Of a stretch of DNA of 15,821 nucleotides, positions 1 to 7,372 are shown piece by piece. The DNA comes from Fidelibacterota bacterium (GTDB taxonomy: Bacteria > Marinisomatota > Marinisomatia > SCGC-AAA003-L08 > TMED6). The stretch is taken from positions 1-15,821 of the forward strand of contig JAAZYZ010000051.1 of assembly GCA_014239355.1 (NCBI GenBank), given 5' to 3'. The position numbers and the translations under genes are program-made. The notes beneath the pieces were generated by a model. That model was not told where the DNA came from. It was given only the letters and a program-made list of their open reading frames with translations, and searched no databases. Position 1 is the stretch's first letter; each line of letters starts with the position of its first letter.

Positions 1-1
1 A

Positions 2-346
2 TCAGGATGTGTAAATTGGATGTTTGAAAAAAAAGGTACCATTTTGATTAATAAAACATCATTAGAAGAAGAGAAATTTTTAAATGATTTACTTGAATTA
101 AATATCGAAAACTTTGAAGAATTTGATGATGAATATCAATTGTTAATAGACCCCGATGATTTCAGTTTAATAATTCAAGAATTAGAGGATAGAAATTATA
201 ATTTGGAAGGAGATTTATCTCTTGTTCCAATTAATACAATCACTGTAGATAGTCAACATTTAGATCAGATAAGTCAATTAATTGAATTACTTGAAGATCA
301 TGATGATGTACAAAAAGTACACACAAATCTTGAAGTTGCAGATTAA
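2..346 (+). CDS. yebC: YebC/PmpR/TACO1 family protein, C-terminal part (5' end outside window)
   Basis: The reading frame is open from base 2, giving 114 residues of a protein that is usually about 240-250 long. The first visible residues, SGCVNWMFEKKG, match the conserved YebC stretch that normally reads like GSVxWMFEKKG. The end, with LLEDHDDVQKVHTNLE, matches the family's conserved C-terminus. The ATG at base 20 is therefore an internal Met, not the start. YebC proteins are cytoplasmic. They were long annotated as transcriptional regulators, and more recent work on the family points to a role in translation, helping ribosomes through difficult sequences such as proline runs. Which of the two applies here cannot be read from the sequence. 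The stop codon (344-346) is followed directly by the ruvC ATG at 347, so the genes are probably co-transcribed and translationally coupled; yebC-ruvC-ruvA is a common bacterial order. Confidence 0.93.
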   Translation, partial: SGCVNWMFEKKGTILINKTSLEEEKFLNDLLELNIENFEEFDDEYQLLIDPDDFSLIIQELEDRNYNLEGDLSLVPINTITVDSQHLDQISQLIELLEDHDDVQKVHTNLEVAD

Positions 347-826
347 ATGAAAGTATTAGGTATAGACCCCGGTTTAGGCAATACAGGGTATGGGATTATT
401 TCAACAGTAAATAACAATTTTGAATTAGTTGATTTTGGGGTAATTAAAACTAATGCAAAAGATAAGCTGGATCATCGGTTGAAAATTATTTTTAATGAAA
501 TTAGTCAATTAATTTCTGAATATAAACCTACTATTTTGTCAATAGAAGAAATATTTTATAGTAAAAATGTAAAATCGTCCTTACTATTAGGTCATGCTAG
601 AGGAGTTGCAATGGCAGCAGCATCTGTTAATGAAATTTTAGTTTATGAATATGCGGCTAGAAAGATTAAGCAATCTTTAACTGGTAATGGAAATGCGCAT
701 AAAGATCAAGTTAGGTTTATGGTAAAAAATTTACTAAAGATGCATGAAGCTCCTAAATCTAATGATGCATCTGATGCTTTAGGTATTGCTTTGTGTTATT
801 TATTACAAAATAAATTAGAGTATTAA
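347..826 (+). CDS. ruvC: Crossover junction endodeoxyribonuclease RuvC
   Basis: RuvC cuts Holliday junctions symmetrically at the end of homologous recombination, as a dimer working with RuvAB. The 159-residue length fits the family (E. coli about 173; the C-terminus here is shorter). All four metal-binding acidic residues of the RNase H-like fold can be placed: D7 in GIDPGLGNTGYG, E67 in SIEEIF, and D140 and D143 in NDASDALGIA. The KNVKSSLLLGHARG segment (74-86) and the GNGNAHKDQV loop (113-122) also match the family. The ATG lies directly after the yebC stop with no spacer and no strong Shine-Dalgarno sequence, so translation probably depends on ribosomes finishing yebC. The stop overlaps the ruvA start by one base (TAATG). 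Confidence 0.97.
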   Translation: MKVLGIDPGLGNTGYGIISTVNNNFELVDFGVIKTNAKDKLDHRLKIIFNEISQLISEYKPTILSIEEIFYSKNVKSSLLLGHARGVAMAAASVNEILVYEYAARKIKQSLTGNGNAHKDQVRFMVKNLLKMHEAPKSNDASDALGIALCYLLQNKLEY

Positions 827-1413
827 TGATTGTACAAATTACAGGAATATTAAAATATAAAAATATCAATGAATTAATTATTGAAGCAAATGGCATTGGA
901 TATTTGTGTAATATTTCTACTACTACATTTAATCATTTACCAAATTTAGAAGAAAAATTTACAATACTTACTTTTTTACAGATTATGGAAAATAAGCATG
1001 CTTTATATGGGTTTATTGATCATGAAGAACGTCAATTATTTAATTTATTAATTAGCGTATCAGGAATTGGCCCTAAAATTGCAATTCAATTATTATCAAA
1101 AACTGATAATAAGCAAATGAGTAATATGATTATTAGTGGTGATGTAAAAATGTTATCTTCATTACCTGGGATTGGTCCCAAAACAGCACAAAGGTTAATT
1201 GTCGAATTAAAAGATAAGTTTACTTTTGATAATCATGAGACTATTCCAGGTGATAGTAGTTTTTCTAAAAACCAACAAGATGCGTATAATGCATTATTAA
1301 CTTTAGGCTATAAATCAATTGACATTCAAAATAAAATTCAAAATATTATTGCTTCAAATCCAGATATAACTACTGAAGAATTAATTAAAAATTGTTTGAA
1401 GGACTTAAAATGA
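826..1413 (+). CDS. ruvA: Holliday junction DNA helicase subunit RuvA
   Basis: RuvA binds the four-way junction as a tetramer and loads the RuvB motor. The 195-residue protein has the three expected domains: an N-terminal OB fold (about 1-63, MIVQITGILK to LYGF), a middle domain with two helix-hairpin-helix motifs (SGIGPK at 79-84 and PGIGPKTAQRLI at 114-125), and a C-terminal RuvB-contacting domain (about 148-195, with QDAYNALLTLGYK). Aligned without gaps to E. coli RuvA as I remember it, the acidic pin pair Glu55-Asp56 is Glu55-Asn56 here, so one of the two negative charges at the junction centre is missing. ruvB does not follow; gcvT takes its place. The start overlaps the ruvC stop by one base, and the TGA stop overlaps the gcvT ATG. 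Confidence 0.97.
   Translation: MIVQITGILKYKNINELIIEANGIGYLCNISTTTFNHLPNLEEKFTILTFLQIMENKHALYGFIDHEERQLFNLLISVSGIGPKIAIQLLSKTDNKQMSNMIISGDVKMLSSLPGIGPKTAQRLIVELKDKFTFDNHETIPGDSSFSKNQQDAYNALLTLGYKSIDIQNKIQNIIASNPDITTEELIKNCLKDLK
1398..1412 (+). promoter_or_regulatory. Shine-Dalgarno GAAGGA deciding the gcvT start
   Basis: GAAGGA at 1398-1403 lies six bases before the ATG at 1410-1412. This is the clearest ribosome binding site in the left block. It supports the ATG over the in-frame TTG at 1392, which would add six residues and would place the purine-rich motif inside the coding region. Confidence 0.7.
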
Positions 1414-2504
1414 ATGCAACAGCTCTATATAATGCGCATGTTAAGTTAAATGCAAAAATTGTACCATTTGCTGATTATAAAATGCCAATTACATATGCAA
1501 AAATAACTGAGGAATATAGTGCGGTAAGAAATAATTGCGGAGTATTTGATGTTTCGCATATGGGGCAAATCCGCATTACTGGCAATGATTGTATTAATTT
1601 TCTTCAATATATAACAGTAAATGATATAAATAGAATTAATAATTATGAAGCTCAATATTCTGCTATATGTAATTTAGATGCAGGGATTATTGATGATTTA
1701 ATTATTTTCAAATTTTCTAATTCAGACTGTATTATCATTGTTAATGCTTCTAATACTGATAATGTTTTACAATGGATCAATGAACATCAAAAAAACTTTA
1801 ATATTACTGTTCGTCTTATGAATGAATCTCACTCATTAATAGCATTACAAGGCCCGAAAAGCAGAGAGATATTGAATAAGATTTGTAGTAATACTATTGA
1901 TTTGCCTTTTTATAATTTTATCGAGACTAATTTATTAGGTCATCCCGTAATTTTAACACGAACTGGCTATACAGGTGAATTAGGTTTTGAGATTTCAGCA
2001 GAACATAATATTATACAAAAATTATGGGATTATTTTATTAATAATGGGGCATCTCCAGCTGGATTAGCTGTGCGTGATATTTTAAGAATGGAAATGAAAT
2101 ATTGTTTATATGGAAATGATATTTCTACTACTACTAATCCATTAGAAGCTGGCTTATCTTGGATTGTTAATTTTGATAAAGGTAATTTTTTGGGGAAAGA
2201 TACTTTATTAAAATCAAAAAATAATGATTATCAACGTAGGTTAATTGGTTTTGAGATGACTGAAAAAGCTATTCCAAGAAAAGGATATAATGTATATATA
2301 GATAATAATATGCAGCATATGAAAGTTGGAGAAGTAACTAGCGGAACTCATTCTCCAACCTTATCAAAAGGTATTGGTTTAGCATATATTGACTGCCCTT
2401 ATCATAAGATTGGGTCATTAATTTATATTGAGATTAGAGGAAAATTTCTAGGTGCAAAAATTGTTAAACCCCCTTTTATCAAAAACACTTCATTGCATAA
2501 ATAA
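1410..2504 (+). CDS. gcvT: Glycine cleavage system T protein (aminomethyltransferase)
   Basis: GcvT takes the aminomethyl group held on the lipoyl arm of GcvH, releases ammonia and passes the one-carbon unit to tetrahydrofolate, forming 5,10-methylene-THF. From the ATG at 1410 the protein is 364 residues, the usual family length. Signature segments run in order: VFDVSHMGQI (45-54), the catalytic-aspartate region AGIIDDLI (91-98, Asp95/Asp96), ALQGPKS (145-151), the folate-site motif GYTGELGFEI (186-195), GLAVRDILRMEMKYCLYGNDI (218-238) and SGTHSPTL (311-318). The ATG overlaps the ruvA TGA as ATGA and has a good Shine-Dalgarno sequence. An in-frame TTG at 1392 is a less likely start. gcvH and gcvP are not in the window, so the gene sits among recombination and division genes apart from its pathway partners. 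Confidence 0.95.
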   Translation: MNATALYNAHVKLNAKIVPFADYKMPITYAKITEEYSAVRNNCGVFDVSHMGQIRITGNDCINFLQYITVNDINRINNYEAQYSAICNLDAGIIDDLIIFKFSNSDCIIIVNASNTDNVLQWINEHQKNFNITVRLMNESHSLIALQGPKSREILNKICSNTIDLPFYNFIETNLLGHPVILTRTGYTGELGFEISAEHNIIQKLWDYFINNGASPAGLAVRDILRMEMKYCLYGNDISTTTNPLEAGLSWIVNFDKGNFLGKDTLLKSKNNDYQRRLIGFEMTEKAIPRKGYNVYIDNNMQHMKVGEVTSGTHSPTLSKGIGLAYIDCPYHKIGSLIYIEIRGKFLGAKIVKPPFIKNTSLHK

Positions 2505-2515
2505 TCAAGGGAATT

Positions 2516-4774
2516 ATGTCAAAAAAAAATAATGAAATATTAGCAATTTTATTAGCTTCATTATCAATTTTTATTTTTTTGAGCTTGATTGGCTTTAAAT
2601 CATATTATGAGCCAACAATTATTCAAAATTTATTTGCTTCAGATTTAATGTATAATGAACAGCTCCCCTTTACTGGTATTGTAGGTGCAAGTATTTCATC
2701 TATATTAGTTAAGTATTTTTTAGGATATGGTTCATTTTGTATTTGTACAATTTTGTTTATGTATGCGTATTTATTATTTACGCGTAAAGATTATTCAAAT
2801 AAAAAATATTTATTTTTATCATTGTATCAATTAGGGGCAGGATTATGGATGTCTATTTTCTTAACTTGGTATTTTGGTGTGAGCAATGAAACAGGTTTGC
2901 TTGGATATTTATTTCATACATTTCTAAGTGAATCGATAAGAAGTTTTATTTATATTTTACTCCCAATTACTTTTTTTATCCTTATACGAGGGTTTATTGA
3001 ATTTTCTATTTATGATATAGTTTCTAAGGGGGTTGGTTTTGTAAAAAATATTATTTTTAATATTAAATCAAAAAAAATTGAAATACATAAATCTACTCCT
3101 AGTAATACTGAAAATGTTAATGAACCTATTCAAACTTCTGATATAGAATCTGAAAATATTGACGTTTCAGAAAAAATAAATGATAATGAATTAGATGAAA
3201 TAGTTGATAATCAACATATATCTGAGGAAATGCATAATGAAGAAAATAATGATATTATTATAGATGATGAGGATTTAATTGATACTAGTGATATTGATCA
3301 AATTAATAGTAAAGCATATGATAATTATAAAATTCCTCCATCTAATTTATTAAATGAACCTATAGAAATTACTGATACTTTAACTGAAGATGATTTAAAA
3401 GCGCAAGCTTCTAAAATTATTCATGCCTTGGAAACATTTAATGTACAAGGCCAAGTAATACGTATTTCTCCGGGCCCAGTTATTACTTTATTTGAGATTG
3501 AACCTGCAGAAGGAGTCAGGGTTAATAAATTTACTACACTATCTGATGATTTAGCTCGAGTTATGCAAGCTAGTAGTATTCGAGTTATCGCACCTATTCC
3601 TGGTTCTAGATCTGTTGGTATAGAACTACCTAACCCTAATCCTCAAACTGTATTTTTAAAAACCATTTTAAATTCAGAAAAATATGCTAATTCTGAATCA
3701 AAACTAACCATTGCTGTTGGTAAAACTACAACTGGAGATGCTTTTGTTTTTGATTTAGGGAAATTGCCACATTTACTTATTGCGGGTGCTACAGGAGCAG
3801 GTAAGTCAGTATGTATTAATACTATTATTATGTCTATTTTATATAAAGCAAAACCAGATGAAGTAAAGTTTGTTTTGATTGACCCTAAAAAATTAGAGCT
3901 ATCGATTTATAAACAGCTAGTAGGATACCATTTAATTACATCATCTAATTTAGATGAATATGTGATGACTACCGCTGATAATGCAGTAGGAATATTAGAT
4001 GCTTCGATTAATGAAATGGAACGCCGTTTTTCTTTATTTGCAGAATCTAATGTCCGTAATATTGCTGAATATCATACTAAATCTATTAATGATAAAAATA
4101 TGGAAAAGGTACCTTATTTGGTTGTCTTAATTGATGAATTAGCTGATTTAATGATGACTTCTAGCAGAGCAATTGAAGAACCAATCACTAGATTAGCTCA
4201 AAAAGCACGAGCAGTAGGAATACATTTGGTTGTTGCTACTCAAAGGCCATCAGTCGATGTTATTACAGGTTTAATAAAATCTAATTTTCCTGCTAGATTA
4301 TCTTTTCAAGTATCTTCAAGAGTAGACTCTAGAACTATATTAGATCAGATGGGAGCTGAAAAATTATTAGGACGAGGAGATTTATTATTTTTACAACCCG
4401 GAACCGGCTCTCCAATCAGACTGCATAATGCTTTTATAAATTTAGATGAGATTCAAGAAGTCTTAACCCACATAAATGCACAACCTAAACCTGGAGAAAT
4501 TAAATTACCTGAAGCAAAAAAAGTTACTATTGAAGGAAGTCTTAATTTAGAAGAAAACCATGATGATTTATTAGAAGATGCAGCAAGGCTAATTATTGAA
4601 ACTGGGCAGGCATCTGTTTCATTATTACAACGTCGATTTAGAATTGGTTATAGTAGAGCAGGTCGTTTAATTGATGAATTAGAATCATTAGGTATCGTAG
4701 GTGGATATAGTGGAAGCAAAGCACGAGATATTCTTGTAGATGAATCATATATTAATGATATTTTTAATAAATAA
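2516..4774 (+). CDS. ftsK: DNA translocase FtsK/SpoIIIE
   Basis: FtsK is a septum-anchored hexameric motor that pumps chromosomal DNA and helps resolve dimers at dif during division. The 752-residue protein has an N-terminal membrane part (hydrophobic segments near 8-28, 70-90, 98-121 and 142-160). A hydrophilic linker (about 185-280) rich in Asp, Glu, Asn and Ile follows. The motor has a Walker A motif GATGAGKS (424-431) and Walker B LVVLIDEL (535-542), followed by VVATQRPS and LLGRGDLLF. The C-terminal winged-helix gamma domain (about 683-745, with QRRFRIGYSRAGRLID) normally reads KOPS orientation sequences and contacts XerD, so a directional translocase is expected. The linker is far shorter than that of E. 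coli, as in many non-proteobacteria. AAGGGA at 2507-2512 lies only three bases before the ATG. Codons 2-4 contain a run of nine A. Confidence 0.97.
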   Translation: MSKKNNEILAILLASLSIFIFLSLIGFKSYYEPTIIQNLFASDLMYNEQLPFTGIVGASISSILVKYFLGYGSFCICTILFMYAYLLFTRKDYSNKKYLFLSLYQLGAGLWMSIFLTWYFGVSNETGLLGYLFHTFLSESIRSFIYILLPITFFILIRGFIEFSIYDIVSKGVGFVKNIIFNIKSKKIEIHKSTPSNTENVNEPIQTSDIESENIDVSEKINDNELDEIVDNQHISEEMHNEENNDIIIDDEDLIDTSDIDQINSKAYDNYKIPPSNLLNEPIEITDTLTEDDLKAQASKIIHALETFNVQGQVIRISPGPVITLFEIEPAEGVRVNKFTTLSDDLARVMQASSIRVIAPIPGSRSVGIELPNPNPQTVFLKTILNSEKYANSESKLTIAVGKTTTGDAFVFDLGKLPHLLIAGATGAGKSVCINTIIMSILYKAKPDEVKFVLIDPKKLELSIYKQLVGYHLITSSNLDEYVMTTADNAVGILDASINEMERRFSLFAESNVRNIAEYHTKSINDKNMEKVPYLVVLIDELADLMMTSSRAIEEPITRLAQKARAVGIHLVVATQRPSVDVITGLIKSNFPARLSFQVSSRVDSRTILDQMGAEKLLGRGDLLFLQPGTGSPIRLHNAFINLDEIQEVLTHINAQPKPGEIKLPEAKKVTIEGSLNLEENHDDLLEDAARLIIETGQASVSLLQRRFRIGYSRAGRLIDELESLGIVGGYSGSKARDILVDESYINDIFNK

Positions 4775-4825
4775 AATATTTATATGTTTAAATTTTTATT
4801 AATAATATTTATATGTTTAAATTTT
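4775..4825 (+). repeat. 22-nt direct repeat across the lolA start
   Basis: An identical 22-base sequence occurs at 4775-4796 and 4804-4825 (core ATATGTTTAAATTTT), separated by 7 bases, so the copies are offset by 29. The first copy carries the proposed lolA ATG (4784). The second carries an identical ATG context at 4813 in a different frame, which opens a 12-codon frame ending at TAA 4849-4851. The repeat covers the ftsK-lolA junction and the coding region for the lolA signal peptide. Confidence 0.9.
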
Positions 4826-5368
4826 GCTACCTCTACATCCGTATTGTCTAAATTTATTGATTCCAATCAACCTTTTTTAGATAGCCCTATTAAGTTGGTT
4901 CAATTTGAGTATATAACACAAAATCTTGACGGCTTACCTGAAAACGGATCTGGCAGTATTTTAATTGGTCTAGATAAATATAAATTAAATTTAAAAAATC
5001 ATATTTTTTTATTTTCAGGGCTTGGGCTAAAAAGATATAATAAAATCACAAATCAGATTTTTATTGAAAATAAAAACCCTCGAATTGACTCTTTAATTTT
5101 AAATTTTTTTAATATTCAAACTTTAGATATGATTAAAGTAGATAGTAATGGTATTATTAATAATTTACCATCAAATTTTGAAACAAAGCACATTACTATA
5201 GATTTAGATTTTTTATCTGATTCATCATCTATTAAGGGGATCAATATTCAATCTTCTAATTATTTTATTTCTTTATTTAATTTAAATTTTTCTCATCATG
5301 CATTAGATTTAGATAATTCTTTTTCTTTTGATTTTCCAGATGCTTTTATTTTTGATTTAAGAGATTAA
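4784..5368 (+). CDS. lolA: LolA-like outer-membrane lipoprotein carrier (probable)
   Basis: LolA is a periplasmic chaperone that carries lipoproteins from the inner-membrane Lol transporter to the outer membrane. This 194-residue protein begins with a signal peptide-like segment (MFKFLLIIFICLNFATSTS). It then shows the LolA-type pattern of alternating beta strands: QFEYITQ near 44-50, a glycine turn with SGSILIG, then DKYKLNLK, and a KRYNKITNQIFIEN segment matching the usual 'lw.Yd...kqv' strand. Sequence divergence is high and the call rests partly on position, since lolA follows ftsK in many Gram-negative bacteria. The ATG at 4784 lies nine bases after the ftsK stop, with no Shine-Dalgarno sequence. 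A 22-nt duplication creates a second, out-of-frame ATG at 4813. It could instead be another beta-rich periplasmic protein. Confidence 0.7.
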   Translation: MFKFLLIIFICLNFATSTSVLSKFIDSNQPFLDSPIKLVQFEYITQNLDGLPENGSGSILIGLDKYKLNLKNHIFLFSGLGLKRYNKITNQIFIENKNPRIDSLILNFFNIQTLDMIKVDSNGIINNLPSNFETKHITIDLDFLSDSSSIKGINIQSSNYFISLFNLNFSHHALDLDNSFSFDFPDAFIFDLRD

Positions 5369-5370
5369 TT

Positions 5371-6348
5371 ATGAAAACTATAAAAATAATAATTCATAGC
5401 TTCATTAGTTTATCAATTACGATTGCAAGTATTCTCTTTTTTATTAATAATGCAGGGGCAGAATTAACTTTTGGTGAATTAGTATCTTTAATTTTCACTA
5501 AATGGTATTATTTATTTTTTGCATGTATTTTATTAATTATCAGTGTTTATTTACGTGCACATAGATGGAAATATTTGTTTAATGCTAATACAGAATTGAA
5601 AGTGCACAGTTTATTTCAATCTCAGTTTATTGGTTATTTTATAAATTGTATATCACCAATCAGAGTTGGTGATATAGTTAGAAGTTATGTTGTTGCAAAG
5701 CATACTAATCACAAAACAAGTTATATTATTGGGACTATTGCAATGGAACGTTTTTTAGATACGATTACTATTTTATTTTTTGGATTTATTGTACTGTTTC
5801 ATTATGGGGCTGATTATTTAGAAATTAAATTACAATTTATTTCAATACCATTTCTATTATGCTTATTAGGTATCCCTGTATTAAGCTACTTACTATATAG
5901 GTTAATTTTAAAATTTTCTTTTCGGAATATTATAAATAATATTTTTAAAAATATTTGGGATGGGTTTTCAGCTATTCAATTTAATCAAAAAACAGCAATT
6001 ATTTTTTATTCTTTATTAATTTGGTCTATTTATTGTATTAATGTATATCTAATTCAATCAATATTTACTCAATTTCAGTTAAGTATTTTTGATTGCCTGT
6101 TAATTTTGGTGACTTCATCTTTTGTCTTAATGATTCCAGTTGGATTTGGAGGACTTGGAGTGTTTCATATTGGTGTACAGGGGATTTTAAATAAATTAGG
6201 TATTCAAGATTATAATAATTTTATTATTCTTTTACATTTATATAGCTTAATTATGTATACTCTATATGGGGCTTATTTCTTTTTTACTGAGAAAACTTTA
6301 AACTTTAAAAAACTATATAGTTATTTAGCAGGGAATCAATTTAATTGA
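5371..6348 (+). CDS. UPF0104/AglD-type multi-pass membrane protein (lysylphosphatidylglycerol synthase TM region family)
   Basis: The 325-residue protein is almost wholly hydrophobic, with about eight likely membrane segments. It carries the features of the LPG_synthase_TM (UPF0104, YbhN/AglD-like) family: LRAHRWKYLF (61-70), GYFINCISPIRVGDIVRSY (88-106) and MERFLD (125-130). It also has a glycine-rich VGFGGLGVFHIGVQGIL segment near the C-terminus. In MprF, the family's best-known member, this region flips aminoacylated lipids; free-standing members are often linked to lipid or polyprenol-linked glycan handling, but the substrate is usually unknown. It lacks the soluble MprF aminoacyl-transfer domain, so lysyl-PG synthesis should not be inferred. 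It starts 2 nt after the lolA stop and its end overlaps the convergent glycosyltransferase gene by 13 nt. Confidence 0.85.
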   Translation: MKTIKIIIHSFISLSITIASILFFINNAGAELTFGELVSLIFTKWYYLFFACILLIISVYLRAHRWKYLFNANTELKVHSLFQSQFIGYFINCISPIRVGDIVRSYVVAKHTNHKTSYIIGTIAMERFLDTITILFFGFIVLFHYGADYLEIKLQFISIPFLLCLLGIPVLSYLLYRLILKFSFRNIINNIFKNIWDGFSAIQFNQKTAIIFYSLLIWSIYCINVYLIQSIFTQFQLSIFDCLLILVTSSFVLMIPVGFGGLGVFHIGVQGILNKLGIQDYNNFIILLHLYSLIMYTLYGAYFFFTEKTLNFKKLYSYLAGNQFN

Positions 6349-6350
6349 TT
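6334..6350. other. Palindrome at the overlapping tails of two convergent genes
   Basis: AATCAATT at 6334-6341 and AATTGATT at 6343-6350 are perfect inverse copies around one central base. The + strand TGA (6346-6348) and the - strand TGA (complement of 6336-6338) sit at mirror positions, so the two proteins end in QFN and QLN. On the + strand a T-rich tract follows, but the stem is only A/T-rich with a one-base centre. A role as a two-way terminator is possible and weakly supported. Confidence 0.5.
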
Positions 6351-7370
6351 AAATTTATTTTTTCTATTCCAAAAATATTCTTTCACAATAGAATAATTTT
6401 TCATTAGTATACTTGATATTGGGTGATAATCATGAATTAATTTGTGTACATTTTTCTTTCTTTCAATTAGATACTTAATATTAAATATTAGCCAAAGGTT
6501 AGCATGTACAATTGCGATTGATCCTTTAAAGTCTAATTTAATTACATAAAATATAAATGCTAGTTTTTCTAAAATTATTCTTTTTAATATTTTATATATA
6601 GATATTTTATTGTTATTAGTTAAAAATAATATCATACTATTTCTATGGTTTAGATATATTTTTTTATATGCCCCATATGATAGTGTTTGCCCACCTTTGT
6701 GATATATGACAGACTTGGGTTGGCTATAAACTTCATATCCATTTAATAGACATTTCCAATGATAATCTATTTCCTCCATATGTGCAAATAAAGATTCATC
6801 AAAACCTTTCATTTGATTAAAAATATTTTTTTTAGTAATAAAACCCGTTCCACTTGCCCAGAATATTTTTTCTTCTGTATCATATTGCCCCAAATCTTCT
6901 TCTATTGTATTCATTATTCTACCCCTAGCAAACGGATAGCCTAAATAATCTATATAGCCACCATTTGCTCCAGCATAATCAAATTTATTTTGATTATAGT
7001 AGTTTTTAATTTTTGGTTGCACGGAAGCTATTCTATCATTTTTTTGTATTGTTTTAATTAGTGAATTAATACAATCTTTTGTGATGATAGTATCATTATT
7101 TAGAAAAAATAAAAATTCTCCATTAGCATTTTGAGCGCCTAGATTACATCCCCCTGCATAACCTTTATTATGGGTTGAGTGAACAATAGTAATTTTGGAA
7201 AATTTTTCTGCGATATATTTAATACTACCATCTTTACAATTATTATCTACTACAATAATTTCATATTCAATATCATGACTATTGGTTATGATTGAATTTA
7301 TGCATTCATCTAATATATCTTTTCCAATTAGGTGCGGAATAATAATAGATACAGTAATTTTTGAATTCAT
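6336..7370 (-). CDS. Family 2 glycosyltransferase (rhamnosyltransferase/WbbL-like)
   Basis: GT2 enzymes transfer a sugar from a nucleotide-sugar donor to a growing glycan on the cytoplasmic face of the membrane. The 344-residue protein has the GT-A fold signatures in order: VSIIIPHL (7-14), EIIVVDNNCKDGS (37-49) for nucleotide binding, NKGYAGGCNLGA (68-79), and FLNNDT (89-94) holding the metal-binding DxD-equivalent. Further on are WASGTGFITKK (171-181), GFDESLFAHMEEIDYHWK (189-206) with the likely catalytic acidic residues, and YHKGGQTL (223-230). The order NKGYAGGCN / NND / EEIDYHWK is typical of the WbbL/rhamnosyl-type branch, but donor and acceptor cannot be named. The C-terminal 100 residues are hydrophobic-basic and may sit on the membrane. 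It starts at ATG, 2 nt after the DUF2723 gene's stop, so the two are very likely one unit. Confidence 0.9.
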   Translation of the reverse strand: MNSKITVSIIIPHLIGKDILDECINSIITNSHDIEYEIIVVDNNCKDGSIKYIAEKFSKITIVHSTHNKGYAGGCNLGAQNANGEFLFFLNNDTIITKDCINSLIKTIQKNDRIASVQPKIKNYYNQNKFDYAGANGGYIDYLGYPFARGRIMNTIEEDLGQYDTEEKIFWASGTGFITKKNIFNQMKGFDESLFAHMEEIDYHWKCLLNGYEVYSQPKSVIYHKGGQTLSYGAYKKIYLNHRNSMILFLTNNNKISIYKILKRIILEKLAFIFYVIKLDFKGSIAIVHANLWLIFNIKYLIERKKNVHKLIHDYHPISSILMKNYSIVKEYFWNRKNKFNQLN

Positions 7371-7372
7371 TT

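Noticed and set aside
1392..1409. Six-residue N-terminal extension of GcvT from an in-frame TTG at 1392
   Set aside because: The ATG at 1410 has GAAGGA six bases upstream, gives the standard 364 residues and makes the common ATGA overlap; the extension has no family match.
2521..2529. Nine-A run at codons 2-4 of ftsK as a phase-variation tract
   Set aside because: Runs of this length are common in such an AT-rich genome, FtsK is essential in most bacteria, and the Lys-Lys-Asn codons read normally. There is no evidence of length variation.
3068..3355. Low-complexity acidic/Asn-rich stretch in ftsK as a foreign insertion or disordered new domain
   Set aside because: It occupies the normal position of the variable FtsK linker between membrane part and motor; such linkers are routinely acidic and poorly conserved.
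6362..6393. TTCTATT...AATAGAA inverted repeat as a terminator for the + block
   Set aside because: The arms are only 7 bp of A/T-rich sequence with an 18-base loop inside the GT2 coding region, and no T-run follows the second arm; this is expected by chance at this composition.
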